DNA of 64,000 nt from UBA1858 sp965262455 (GTDB lineage: Bacteria > Pseudomonadota > Gammaproteobacteria > UBA4575), in NCBI GenBank assembly GCA_965262455.1, contig CBDHFH010000003.1:310001-374000 (forward strand), read 5' to 3'. This document shows positions 17,017-26,204 of the stretch, in pieces; within the stretch, counting starts at the first letter, position 1, and the number at the start of each line of letters is the position of its first letter. The notes beneath the pieces are model-generated. The model worked only from the letters and a program-made list of their open reading frames with translations, did no database searches and had not been told where the DNA came from. The position numbers and the translations under genes were made by a program.

Positions 17017-17050
17017 AAAAAAGCCCCGCAGTTTTCTGCGGGGCTTTTTT
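17017..17050. terminator. Bidirectional hairpin terminator
   Basis: A 15-bp perfect inverted repeat: arms 17017-17031 and 17036-17050 with a TTTT loop, GC core GCCCCGCAG, and A/T runs that give a U-tract on both strands. It lies between the small membrane peptide gene (+) and the end of phoU (-), so it should terminate both transcripts. Confidence 0.93.
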
Positions 17051-17084
17051 GTTTTAAATATCTACTTATAAAGTTCGATGAAAA

Positions 17085-17804
17085 TTATGATTTGTTTTCA
17101 AACTCCTCTAAGGCCTGTTTGAAGCTAGTATGGCGTACATCTTTGCCTTCCACAGTAAAGATTACATATTCACAAATATTCTTTGCGTGGTCACCGATAC
17201 GTTCAAGTGCTCGCGCGCACCACATCACTTTCAGGCCTCGTTCAACAGATTCACGATCATCCGTCATCGACTTGACCAGCTTACGTGTGATGGTGTCGTA
17301 TTCTTTATTAATGTTTTTATCTAATGCAGCAGTTTCAAATGCACTTGCGACATCCAGACGGGCAAACGCATTAAGTGCATCACGTAAGATTTTTTTTACT
17401 TGATCTCCTAGCGCATTAATTTCAGCGAAATATAGTTTATTTCGCTCTTCAGTGGCCAAATCTATCGCGTAGCGACCAATTTTTTCAGCTTCATCACCAA
17501 TACGTTCTAAATCTGTAATAGTTTTGATAATCGCAACCACAAGACGCAAATCACTCGCGGTCGGTTGTCGTAAGGCAAGTATGTGATTGCACTCCTCATC
17601 AATGGACACTTCAAGCGCATTGACCTGGTAATCATTCATTGCCACTTGCTCAGCTAGACTGCTATCTGATTTGACTAGGGCTAACAGGCTTTTCTCAACT
17701 TGTTTTTCAACCATTCCGCCCATATTCAACACTTTATTGCGTGTTGACTCTAAATCATCATCAAATTGATGGAGTATATGTTGTCCGGCATGTTGAAAAG
17801 ACAT
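17085..17804 (-). CDS. phoU: Phosphate signalling regulator PhoU
   Basis: Links the Pst transporter to PhoR and represses the Pho response when phosphate is plentiful. The 239-residue all-helical protein has two PhoU repeats, each with the metal-binding E/D-x3-D pattern: DLERIGDEAEKIGRYA near residues 94-109 and RALERIGDHAKNICEYV near 194-210. Length and motifs match E. coli PhoU. It is the last gene of phoB-phoR-pstSCAB-phoU, 86 bp after pstB with a palindrome array between, and ends before a bidirectional terminator. Confidence 0.96.
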   Translation of the reverse strand: MSFQHAGQHILHQFDDDLESTRNKVLNMGGMVEKQVEKSLLALVKSDSSLAEQVAMNDYQVNALEVSIDEECNHILALRQPTASDLRLVVAIIKTITDLERIGDEAEKIGRYAIDLATEERNKLYFAEINALGDQVKKILRDALNAFARLDVASAFETAALDKNINKEYDTITRKLVKSMTDDRESVERGLKVMWCARALERIGDHAKNICEYVIFTVEGKDVRHTSFKQALEEFENKS

Positions 17805-17837
17805 AATTGTTTAGACCCTCTCGTCCAAGATCTTTAT

Positions 17838-17868
17838 TGTATATACAAATGCATGCAATGTATATACA
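17838..17868. repeat. Palindrome array between pstB and phoU
   Basis: Two identical self-complementary 10-mers TGTATATACA at 17838-17847 and 17859-17868, 21 bp apart (two helical turns), flank the palindrome TGCATGCA at 17850-17857. As RNA the two 10-mers can pair with each other to make an AU-rich hairpin in the pstB-phoU message. It may be a processing site, an operator or both. Confidence 0.5.
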
Positions 17869-17890
17869 GTAATTGTAATAAAACTCCGCA

Positions 17891-18721
17891 TTATCCGTAT
17901 CGACCTGTAATATAGTCTTCTGTTTTCTTTTCTCTTGGATTCGTAAACAGGCGATCCGTTGCGTCAAATTCAATGAGCTCACCTAGGTACATGAAGGCTG
18001 TATAGTCAGATACGCGTGCAGCTTGTTGCATATTATGCGTCACAATGGCCACCGTGTATTGTGACTTAAGCTCAAAAATGAGCTCTTCTATCTTTAAAGT
18101 TGAAATTGGATCGAGTGCAGACGCCGGTTCATCAAGTAATAAAACTTCTGGCTGTATGGCAATTGCTCTAGCGATAACTAACCGTTGCTGCTGTCCACCA
18201 GATAGAGCAAATGCATTATCTTGTAATCGGTTACCAACCTCTTCCCATAGCGCAGAACGTTTGAGTGACCACTCGACGCGGTCTTCAATTTCTCTTTTAT
18301 TATTCACGCCTTGTAAACGCAGACCATAGGCGACATTTTCAAAAACGGATTTAGGAAAGGGATTGGGTTTTTGAAACACCATGCCAACGCGTCTCCGAAG
18401 ATCCGTGACATTGACACTGCGATGGTACACATCTTCCCCTCGAAGTAATAATTCACCTTCTAAACGTACACCATCGACAAGATCATTCATACGATTCATG
18501 CTTCGCAGCAAAGTTGACTTACCACAACCACTAGGCCCAATAAAAGCCGTAACGCGTTTAGATGGGATCTTAATATTAACTTTAAAAAGTGCTTGCTTAT
18601 CACCGTAATAAAGTGAGAAGTCTACACACTCAAGACAAACTTCTTCGTCACCGATAGATTTTGACTCAGTCCCTTGAAACACCGTATCTGAAACACTTGG
18701 GGTATCAATATTCATAATCAC
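17891..18721 (-). CDS. pstB: Phosphate ABC transporter ATP-binding protein PstB
   Basis: The ATPase that powers high-affinity phosphate import. The 276-residue protein has Walker A GPSGCGKST at 62-70, the PstB-typical RSMNRMNDL, Q-loop VFQKPNPFPKSVFENVAYG (about 115-133), signature LSGGQQQR at 173-180, Walker B LLLDEP at 194-199 and an H-loop THNM. The N-terminal 28 residues before the core are longer than in E. coli (257 residues). It follows pstA by 20 bp. Confidence 0.97.
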   Translation of the reverse strand: MIMNIDTPSVSDTVFQGTESKSIGDEEVCLECVDFSLYYGDKQALFKVNIKIPSKRVTAFIGPSGCGKSTLLRSMNRMNDLVDGVRLEGELLLRGEDVYHRSVNVTDLRRRVGMVFQKPNPFPKSVFENVAYGLRLQGVNNKREIEDRVEWSLKRSALWEEVGNRLQDNAFALSGGQQQRLVIARAIAIQPEVLLLDEPASALDPISTLKIEELIFELKSQYTVAIVTHNMQQAARVSDYTAFMYLGELIEFDATDRLFTNPREKKTEDYITGRYG

Positions 18722-18741
18722 ATCACTCTATAATAATTCTG

Positions 18742-20406
18742 CTAGTGCTCCATCGTGCGATACTTTTCACGCAATTGATTGCGGATATAAATCGCAGACA
18801 GATTTAATAAAACAATCACCACAACTAATATTAGTGCTGTGGCATAAACAAGTGGACGAGCAGCCTCTACATTGGGACTTTGGAAACCAACATCATAAAT
18901 GTGGAAGCCAAGATGCATGAATTTTCTTTCCAAATGTAAGTAGGGCGCGTTTAGGTCTAATGGCAAAGACGGAGCCAGCTTGACAGCACCCACTAACATG
19001 AGTGGTGCCACTTCACCTGCAGCACGTGCTACCGCTAAAATTAATCCCGTCATCATGGCGGGACTGGCCATCGGTATCACTGTCCGCCATAACGTTTCAG
19101 CTTTAGTTGCGCCTAACGCTAAAGAGCCTTCTCGAACTGAGCTGGGAATACGTGCAAGCCCCTCTTCTGTGGCAACAATTACCACTGGCACAGTTAACAA
19201 TGCTAATGTTAACGATGCCCATAGTAGTCCACCCGAGCCGAACGTTGGCGCAGGTAAAGCCTCTGGGTAAAACAGTTCATCAATCGTGCCACCAACAAAA
19301 TAAACAAAAAAGCCTAATCCAAATACACCATAAACAATCGAAGGCACGCCAGCCAAATTGTTTACGGAGATCCTCACTAAACGGGTAATGAACCCTTGTT
19401 TGGCATATTCACGCAAATAAATGGCTGCAATAACGCCGAAGGGCGTGACGATAACTGACATTAGAATTACCATCATCACCGTACCAAAAATTGCAGGAAA
19501 AATTCCCCCTTCAGTGTTCGCTTCACGCGGATCATCTGTAACAAAATCTTTCAAGTTAACAAAGTAGCGTAAAAACTTGTCACTGGTGCTCATGGCATTC
19601 GGCTTGGTAGCTTTTACAACATCGGCAAGATTAATATATTTTTCTCTTCCGTCAGGCACTCTCATCCATGCTCTATCACGTGAAATAGCACTGTATAGTT
19701 TATCCAGCTCACGCTTTAATACTTGATAATCATCATCAAGCTGTTTACGTCGCTGATCTATTTCCGCTTGTGCTTGCGGATTCGTTACACCACTTAGCTC
19801 TATTTTACGTTCCTGCAAACGTAGTTTTTCAATTTGGTAATTAATCTTACCAATATCAAATTTTTCAATTTTGTGGATTTCGTCTCTTAGTTCATCAACT
19901 CTTGCCATCCTGACCTGCAACGACTGCCATAACTCATCGGCGTCAACGCTAATAGGTTGCCCATTTTCTTCAATCGCTTGTAGGTAGCCATAAAAATTAC
20001 CCCATTGAGTCCTCTCAAACACTATCGCATGTTCAGGCTTACGCACCTCCAGTTCGCCAGGGGCTACAATTAGGTTAAAGTCAACGCCATAAAGCTCTCT
20101 ATTACCAATTTTGAGCAATGTTCTTTCAACAAACTCTTCTTCAAATTCAAATTTCAGACCGGAAGCAACCAGTTGCTTGGTAGCCACTTGTTCTACCTTG
20201 GCACGCTCACCTAAAAGAACAACTTGGTTATCACCTTCTTTGTAGTCAATCTCCCAAATTGTTTTAGGCCAAAAATGGCCCAAGCCACGAACTGCAATGA
20301 GTATCAATAGACCAACGACCATAATAATGCTGATAGAAACAGCACCTGCATTTAACCATACCCACGGTGTTCCACTTTTATAGAAACTTAGCTTTTCTGT
20401 GTCCAT
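18742..20406 (-). CDS. pstA: Phosphate ABC transporter permease PstA (long form)
   Basis: One of the two inner-membrane channel subunits of the Pst system. At 554 residues it is about twice the E. coli length. An N-terminal helix (about 18-40) is followed by a large, partly coiled-coil periplasmic region (DUF3333-like, about 40-290, with many Lys/Glu/Arg heptads), then the usual six-helix permease domain (about 300-550). The EAA loop EGSLALGATKAETLWRTVIP and the RAAGEVAPLMLVG segment are present. Long PstA/PstC pairs like this are known in many marine and aquatic Gammaproteobacteria. Confidence 0.94.
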   Translation of the reverse strand: MDTEKLSFYKSGTPWVWLNAGAVSISIIMVVGLLILIAVRGLGHFWPKTIWEIDYKEGDNQVVLLGERAKVEQVATKQLVASGLKFEFEEEFVERTLLKIGNRELYGVDFNLIVAPGELEVRKPEHAIVFERTQWGNFYGYLQAIEENGQPISVDADELWQSLQVRMARVDELRDEIHKIEKFDIGKINYQIEKLRLQERKIELSGVTNPQAQAEIDQRRKQLDDDYQVLKRELDKLYSAISRDRAWMRVPDGREKYINLADVVKATKPNAMSTSDKFLRYFVNLKDFVTDDPREANTEGGIFPAIFGTVMMVILMSVIVTPFGVIAAIYLREYAKQGFITRLVRISVNNLAGVPSIVYGVFGLGFFVYFVGGTIDELFYPEALPAPTFGSGGLLWASLTLALLTVPVVIVATEEGLARIPSSVREGSLALGATKAETLWRTVIPMASPAMMTGLILAVARAAGEVAPLMLVGAVKLAPSLPLDLNAPYLHLERKFMHLGFHIYDVGFQSPNVEAARPLVYATALILVVVIVLLNLSAIYIRNQLREKYRTMEH

Positions 20407-20411
20407 ATGCG

Positions 20412-22664
20412 TTACAAGCTACTGTATTTTTTCCTTAACCGTTGACGCACAATTTCCGCCACCGTATTAAAGAAAAAAGTAAAAAGAAATAACACAAACG
20501 CTGCCAGGAAAAGAATGCGATAGTGAGTGCTATCTACCTCAGACTCGGGTAACTCAACTGCCACATTAGCAGACAATGTACGCATCCCCTGGAAAATACT
20601 AAAGTCCATCACCGGAGTGTTACCCGTCGCCATCAGCACAATCATTGTTTCTCCGACTGCACGACCAAAACCAATCATGACCGCGGAAAAAATTCCTGGA
20701 GAGGCAGATAGTAAAACAACTCTAACAAGTGTCTGCCAAGGCGTTGCCCCTAACGCAAGTGAGCCCGCAGTAAGATGTTTTGGCACACTAAAGATAGCGT
20801 CTTCTGCGATAGAGAAAATAGTTGGAATCACAGCAAAGCCCATGGCGATACCAATAATTAGTGCATTTCTTTGGTCAAACCCGATGCCTAACTCTTCACT
20901 CATCCAGATACGGATGTTGCCACCGAACAACCATTTTTCTAAATAGGGTGAAATCTCTATGCATAATACGGCAAGAATAATAATCGGTAATATTAAAGCC
21001 GCTGCTTGCCAACCTTCGGGAATCCATCGACGCGCAGCAGTTTGATAACGCCACCAAATCATCGCCATGATGACAATTCCAATTGGCATGATTAAGAAGA
21101 TACTAAACACACCCGGCATGTGTTGTTCTACAAACGGTGCCAACCATAGCCCAGCTAAAAAGCCTAGTATCACTGTTGGCAACGCTTCCATAATCTCAAT
21201 GCTTGGCTTCACAATGCCGCGCATGGAAGGTGCCATAAAATACGCTGTATAGATCGCCCCGCATATTGCTAGGGGCATTGCAAACAGCATGGCATAAAAT
21301 GCGGCTTTGAGGGTTCCGAAAGTTAACGGCACTAAACTAAACTTAGGTTCAAAGTCACTGCTGGCAGATGACGACTGCCAAATATAATCCGGTTCGAGGT
21401 AGTCCTCGTACCAGGTTTTTCCCCATAAAGATTTTAATGATGATTCAGGATGGTGATTATCAGTTTGCCAAGCCTGTATTTTGTTATGTCGATCTTCAAC
21501 AATGAATATGTCAGCACGTGGCGCAACAGCCAAGTGACTGATTGCCCCATCGCTCGCAGATAACGATAACAAATCACGTTCACTGGTTGTATAGAGCAGT
21601 TTCACCCGACCTGCTTGACTGGAAGCAATAACACCTTTACGTAATTGTTCAGTTACCAATCCTGTCACTGGCGAACTATCGATTTGTGTATCACGTATTT
21701 TAGTTAACCGAAATGGAAGCTCTCCATCGCTACGCACTTGGAACCACTGTGACAACTTGCCTTGGTTGTCGCCAATTAATAAAGAGATACCACCAGTTAA
21801 ATATTTTAGCAGTGTTGGCTTGCTGCCATTTTCTGTGACGCGAACATTTTCCTGAAACTGCAAAGACTGATTACGAATATCAAATACCGATATCACTCCT
21901 TGCTGATTTAACACATACGTCCACTCTTGTTCAGGATCCACTAACATGCCCAGAATCGCCTCGCTATATTGATACTCAGACCGTTGTCCTTCTTCCAGGG
22001 TGACATTTTCATCAATAAATGAAGACTCTTTTGTGAACGACTGTAATATTATTTTTTCATCGTTATGTGCAAAAGCGATAGCCAGTGATTCTTCGTTTTC
22101 ACCAAGCGCATATAAATCAAGTGGCGAATCACTGATATAAAATACGTCTTCACCATAGGGATAAATTACCTGTGGGTGAATAATTCGTTCAGATTCTGTA
22201 AATTCAAGTTGATACTGGTGTTGAAAAAATAATATCCCGCCCGACTGCAAGCCCACGGACAGAACCCCTGACGATTCATTGACAGTGTTGTATGAGGTGA
22301 TTGTATCGCCGTCAGGTATGGGCAAATTTTCCTTGATGATGGGTATTCCATTCTCAACATTAAAAAATATTAGCTCACCTTGCTGAGTGACTCGTAAAGC
22401 GATTTCAGCTTGTTCCTCTATTGCATAATAGAGCGTGTCCTTGCTGATGCCAGGCGCGTCGTAAGTGCTTGTTTGTTCAATGGAAGGTTTGTCAAATAAG
22501 GGATAAACAACACTGAGCAAAAATAAAAATATCAACGCAATCGCGGCAATGACTCCTATACCACCGACTTCTACTACACGACGCGCAATCGTATCTATTG
22601 CTCTTCGCAATTTCCATCTGCGTTGATTTTGCGCTGATTCTCTCGAGAGACTAGTAGAGTCCAT
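20412..22664 (-). CDS. pstC: Phosphate ABC transporter permease PstC (long form)
   Basis: Partner permease of PstA. The 750-residue protein has one N-terminal helix (about 37-57), then a periplasmic domain of about 390 residues with repeated beta-rich segments (WTYVLNQQGVISVFD and similar) that looks like a beta-propeller. The permease core (about 450-745) carries the EAA-type loop GSLALGATPWQTLVRVVLL and GRAVGETMIVLMATG. E. coli PstC is 319 residues, so the insertion is large, but it is the normal long form. It ends 5 bp before pstA and starts after the attenuator following pstS. Confidence 0.94.
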   Translation of the reverse strand: MDSTSLSRESAQNQRRWKLRRAIDTIARRVVEVGGIGVIAAIALIFLFLLSVVYPLFDKPSIEQTSTYDAPGISKDTLYYAIEEQAEIALRVTQQGELIFFNVENGIPIIKENLPIPDGDTITSYNTVNESSGVLSVGLQSGGILFFQHQYQLEFTESERIIHPQVIYPYGEDVFYISDSPLDLYALGENEESLAIAFAHNDEKIILQSFTKESSFIDENVTLEEGQRSEYQYSEAILGMLVDPEQEWTYVLNQQGVISVFDIRNQSLQFQENVRVTENGSKPTLLKYLTGGISLLIGDNQGKLSQWFQVRSDGELPFRLTKIRDTQIDSSPVTGLVTEQLRKGVIASSQAGRVKLLYTTSERDLLSLSASDGAISHLAVAPRADIFIVEDRHNKIQAWQTDNHHPESSLKSLWGKTWYEDYLEPDYIWQSSSASSDFEPKFSLVPLTFGTLKAAFYAMLFAMPLAICGAIYTAYFMAPSMRGIVKPSIEIMEALPTVILGFLAGLWLAPFVEQHMPGVFSIFLIMPIGIVIMAMIWWRYQTAARRWIPEGWQAAALILPIIILAVLCIEISPYLEKWLFGGNIRIWMSEELGIGFDQRNALIIGIAMGFAVIPTIFSIAEDAIFSVPKHLTAGSLALGATPWQTLVRVVLLSASPGIFSAVMIGFGRAVGETMIVLMATGNTPVMDFSIFQGMRTLSANVAVELPESEVDSTHYRILFLAAFVLFLFTFFFNTVAEIVRQRLRKKYSSL

Positions 22665-22741
22665 ATCCTGAATTCTGAATTATAGTTGTAATTTATCGCT
22701 CAGAATTATACTAGAACATTATGAATGTAAGATAAAAAAGA

Positions 22742-22767
22742 AAGCCCTATATAAATTAATAGGGCTT
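22742..22767 (-). terminator. Attenuator-like hairpin between pstS and pstC
   Basis: Inverted repeat AAGCCCTAT (22742-22750) / ATAGGGCTT (22759-22767). Read on the minus strand it is followed by a T-rich run, so it can act as a partial terminator in the 149-bp pstS-pstC gap. Such hairpins commonly let the binding protein be made in excess over the permeases. Confidence 0.75.
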
Positions 22768-22813
22768 GTATGTTTTTTACTGATGCTTATGCCTAATAAA
22801 TTCGAATTATCCT

Positions 22814-23789
22814 CTACAGGCCCAGTGAACTAAGTGTTTTATCCGCGACTTTTGCAGGTAATGGAATATAGCCATCTTTGACAACAACTTTCTGCCCTAC
22901 TTTGGATAGAACTAATTTTACAAACTCGGCCTCCATTGGAGACAGAGGTTTGTTGGGATGCTTATTGACATACATATAGAGGAAGCGCGCTAAAGGATAC
23001 TTGCCCGATATAGCTGTTTTCAGGCGTCGCGTCGACATATTTTGTCGAGCCACCTTTAGCCAGAGGAAGCGCGCGAATACCCGTTGTTTTATAGCCAATG
23101 CCAGAATAGCCAATACCATTCAGCGACTGAGTCACCGACTGAACGACAGATGCAGAACCCGGTTGTTCGTTTACATTTGACTTAAAGTCACCTTTACATA
23201 GTGCTTTCTTTTTAAAGTAACCGTAAGTTCCGGATACAGAATTTCGCCCAAACAACTGCACATCTTTACGCGCCCATTCTCCGGGTAGACCAAGATCACC
23301 CCAGTTATTGATAATATCCTTATGGCCACACTTTCGTGTGCTGGAAAAAATGGCATCGACTTGCTGAATTGATAAACCTTGAATTGGATTATCTTTATGA
23401 ACAAATACCGCAAGCGCATCAATCGCAACTGGAATAGCTGTTGGCTTGTAGCCGTACTTTTCTTCAAACGCCGCAATTTCTTTATCTTTCATCTTACGGC
23501 TCATGGGACCAAAATTTGAGGTGCCCTCACTTAAGGCAGGTGGCGCAGTTGATGAGCCAGCTGCTTGTATCTGGATGTTTACGTTGGGATAGAATCGCTT
23601 GTAGTCCTCTGCCCATAGTGTCATCAGGTTAGCCAACGTATCTGAACCCACACTCGACAGATTGCCAGAGACACCGCTTGCTACAGAGTAATCCTTTAAA
23701 TTCTCATCAACCTTGGGCTCAGCGAACGCTGAGTGAGTCGAGACTGCTACCAGCGCGGTTAACCCCGCAGCCATATGCTTAAAGTTCAT
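22814..23789 (-). pseudogene. pstS: Phosphate-binding protein PstS, interrupted by a one-base frameshift
   Basis: Periplasmic phosphate-binding protein of the Pst transporter. The first frame has a signal peptide (ending THSAFA), SSVGSDTLANLM, AAGSSTAPPAL, GPMSRKMKDKE and GRNSVSGTYGYFKK, all typical of PstS. It runs to ENSYIG near residue 260 and then goes out of frame, stopping at 22962. The missing C-terminus (KYPLARFLYMYVNKHPN and onward to 22814) continues in the next frame. One extra base in the CCC run at 23004-23006 (GGG on the coding strand) explains this; removing it gives a normal protein of 324 residues. It may be a sequencing error, since the rest of the operon is intact. The attenuator and a candidate Pho box flank it. 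Confidence 0.85.
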
Positions 23790-23863
23790 GTATTCTCCTA
23801 CTGAATTTAGAATTACCGAGAAATCGGCTTATATGATTTGGAATCTAGACTTTATTACTTGAT

Positions 23864-23882
23864 TGCTACATTCATATTACAG
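23864..23882 (-). promoter_or_regulatory. Candidate Pho box upstream of pstS
   Basis: On the minus strand CTGTAATATGAATGTAGCA has two TGTA-type half sites 11 bp apart, the repeat spacing of PhoB boxes. It lies about 75 bp upstream of the pstS start in the phoR-pstS gap. The match to the CTGTCAT consensus is partial, so this is a by-eye candidate. Confidence 0.45.
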
Positions 23883-23892
23883 CAGGGAAAGA

Positions 23893-25215
23893 TTATGCGC
23901 TAACTCGTTGCTCAGAATAATCATTATGTATGGCAGGGAAATACAGCTGCACTTTCGTACCGACCCCTTTTTGACTACTAATGCGCAACTCGCCACCATG
24001 TCTCTCCATAACATGTTTAACAATGGATAGCCCAAGCCCGGTGCCGCCCATATCCCGCGAACGTCCGGTATCAATTCTATAGAAACGCTCTGTCAGGCGC
24101 GGAATATGTGTTTCATCTATACCTTCACCACTATCCATGATTGTGAGTATCGAGTCTCCCTCTATGAGGCGCGTCCAGCTGACGTCAATTTGGGAATTTT
24201 CAGGTGAGTACTTGACAGCATTATCTAAAATGTTTTGTACCGCACTTTGCAGTTCACGGTAATCACCACTGACATTCACTCCTTCATCGAGGCGAACACT
24301 AAATTGTTGCTGTTTATAAATATCCGAAGATTTCACCAACTCAATGCCTTCTCGCACGAGTAAAGTAATATCAATTACTTCCATTGCTGTCCTGTTGAGC
24401 GGCACACTCTCAAGACGTGATAATGAAAGCAAATCCTCAATAAGCTGTTTCAGACGCTGTGCTTGTTCGAGAGCGCCCTCTACACCTCTGCGAGTAATAT
24501 TTGACATTTCTTCACGTAGAGAAAGTGTCTCTAAATAGCCAATAATGACTGTTAAGGGTGTTCGCATTTCATGTGAAGCATTCGAAACAAATACTTTTCG
24601 AATGTTTTGCAGTCTCATTAAATCACCATGATCATGCACAATTAATAATTTTTTGCCATCATCATAAGGCACTACTTTAAGCATCAAGTCATTGTCAGTA
24701 CTGCCGGACGAGGAAAATTCAAGTGGCTCTGCATAATGTGCACTTCGAAGATAATTAGTAATGTCAGGATCTCGCACAATGTTATCAATGCGCTGACCAA
24801 TATCTTTTGATGGATCTATACTTAATAGCGTTTTTGCTGCCGGGTTCGCCCACTCTATAGTCTGGCTCTGATCGACAATAAGCATCGCGTCGGGCATCGC
24901 TTTAGTTGCTGCATTGAAACGCGTCAATAAGCGCTCTAAATTAGATTGTTCTTCTTGAGTGAGTTTTTTAATGTCGCATACTTGAGTAACAATTTGATAC
25001 GCAGAACCATATAAATCTGGCGCACTATCCAGAGGCGCGCCCGCATTCAACCAACGACGTAGGTACATGGTTTGACGCAATTGCCAAACAATAAAGGCAA
25101 ACAACCCAATCGATACTGATAGCGCCCAGTGACCTGTGAAATAGCCAACTACGAGGCTAATAATAAATGTTAATAAGGCTAGCTTAAGTTCAACCCAGAT
25201 GGAGGCGATATGCAT
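23893..25215 (-). CDS. phoR: Phosphate regulon sensor histidine kinase PhoR
   Basis: Inner-membrane sensor kinase that phosphorylates PhoB under phosphate limitation. The 440-residue protein has two N-terminal helices (about 8-25 and 30-46), a PAS domain (about 95-195, with ALIVDQ-like MLIVDQSQTIEWANPAA), a HisKA domain with phospho-acceptor His215 in SHEMRTPLT, and HATPase_c with N (QNILDNAVKYSP), G1 (DSGEGID) and G2 (GTGLGLSIVKHV) boxes. Its ATG overlaps the phoB stop by one base (TAATG), so the two are coupled. Confidence 0.96.
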   Translation of the reverse strand: MHIASIWVELKLALLTFIISLVVGYFTGHWALSVSIGLFAFIVWQLRQTMYLRRWLNAGAPLDSAPDLYGSAYQIVTQVCDIKKLTQEEQSNLERLLTRFNAATKAMPDAMLIVDQSQTIEWANPAAKTLLSIDPSKDIGQRIDNIVRDPDITNYLRSAHYAEPLEFSSSGSTDNDLMLKVVPYDDGKKLLIVHDHGDLMRLQNIRKVFVSNASHEMRTPLTVIIGYLETLSLREEMSNITRRGVEGALEQAQRLKQLIEDLLSLSRLESVPLNRTAMEVIDITLLVREGIELVKSSDIYKQQQFSVRLDEGVNVSGDYRELQSAVQNILDNAVKYSPENSQIDVSWTRLIEGDSILTIMDSGEGIDETHIPRLTERFYRIDTGRSRDMGGTGLGLSIVKHVMERHGGELRISSQKGVGTKVQLYFPAIHNDYSEQRVSA

Positions 25216-25955
25216 TACTTCTCAACAACAAAGCGATATCCATAGCCTCGAACTGTTTGAACCATTTTATGACAATTATAAGGTTTCAATAATTTTCTCA
25301 ATCGTAAAATATGCACATCTACAGTTCGCTCTTCCACAAATTTACTGCGTCCCCAAACGAAATCAAGTAACTGCGCCCTACTGTATACTTTATCAGGATG
25401 CGTCATAAAGAATTCTAATAACCTGAATTCTGTTGGTCCCACCTCAATTTGTGTATCGTCAATGATTACATGATGGGCATCTAGGTCAAGCACTAACTTG
25501 CCATAATTGAGTTTATTATCACTTTCACTGCCGTCTACTCGGCGCATCACCGCGCGTATTCTTGCTGATAACTCTCTCACAGAAAATGGTTTAGTGATGT
25601 AATCATCAGCACCAGAATCTAATCCTTCAATTTTGTCTCGCTCTTCTGTTTTTGCAGTCAACATAATGACTGGGATATGGCTGGTTACCTCATCGCGTTT
25701 GATCCGTCTGACAAGTTCGAGACCAGACACATCTGGTAACATCCAGTCCATGAGGATTAAACTCGGCAGTTCTTGGGCAAGCTTTTCTGTCGCTTGCTTG
25801 CCATCGACAGCCTCGAGAATTTCATAGCCATCGCTATCGAGCGCAAAATACACCATGTCACGAATTGGTTTTTCGTCTTCAACGATCAATATGCGGTGTT
25901 TTTTCATGGACTGAGAAGAATATTTAGCTGGCTGCAGCTCTGATTGTAAATCCAT
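25215..25955 (-). CDS. phoB: Phosphate regulon response regulator PhoB
   Basis: Transcription activator of the Pho regulon. It has a receiver domain with acidic pocket VEDE and phospho-acceptor Asp70 (in LILMDWMLPD), Lys of LTAKTEE, and a C-terminal winged-helix DNA-binding domain (EFRLLEFFMTHPDKVYSRAQLLDFVWG, then RTVDVHILRLRKLL and GYGYRF). From ATG 25955 it is 246 residues. An internal ATG at 25907 (MKKHRILIVEDE) gives the family's usual 230 residues. I kept the upstream start because a GGG lies at a usable distance; either is possible. A candidate Pho box lies upstream, suggesting autoregulation. Confidence 0.95.
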   Translation of the reverse strand: MDLQSELQPAKYSSQSMKKHRILIVEDEKPIRDMVYFALDSDGYEILEAVDGKQATEKLAQELPSLILMDWMLPDVSGLELVRRIKRDEVTSHIPVIMLTAKTEERDKIEGLDSGADDYITKPFSVRELSARIRAVMRRVDGSESDNKLNYGKLVLDLDAHHVIIDDTQIEVGPTEFRLLEFFMTHPDKVYSRAQLLDFVWGRSKFVEERTVDVHILRLRKLLKPYNCHKMVQTVRGYGYRFVVEK

Positions 25956-26010
25956 AGTGACCCACGTTTATAGGCTAATTGTCATTTAGGGGGCGATTAT
26001 TCACGATCCA

Positions 26011-26029
26011 CGTTAAATGTATGTTACAA
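26011..26029 (-). promoter_or_regulatory. Candidate Pho box upstream of phoB
   Basis: Minus-strand TTGTAACATACATTTAACG has 11-bp-spaced half sites (TGTAAC/TTTAAC) and resembles the E. coli phoE box as I recall it. It lies 56 bp upstream of the longer phoB start, as expected for autoregulation of phoBR. The 244-bp gap up to 26204 shows no other clear feature. Confidence 0.5.
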
Positions 26030-26204
26030 ACTCGAAATAAAAGCACCTTCTTAGTGGTCTACCGACTGCGATTTTTGTCCTATTTGCGCCTTCTTCACAT
26101 CCTCTAGTGCCGTTAAGTGATTGCCCACCGTTTATAGGATGTTGAGTTTTTAACTCATTGATCAAACAATTGATCCATCAATGATCATGTACGTGAGATT
26201 TAAA

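Noticed and set aside
17838..17868. LexA box in the pstB-phoU gap
   Set aside because: The TGTATATACAG core resembles a LexA site, but CTGT and ACAG halves need eight bases between them and here there are only four.
20412..22664. Gene fusion in pstC
   Set aside because: The 750-residue length looks like a fusion, but the beta-propeller-like insert is the known long PstC form and pairs with a long PstA.
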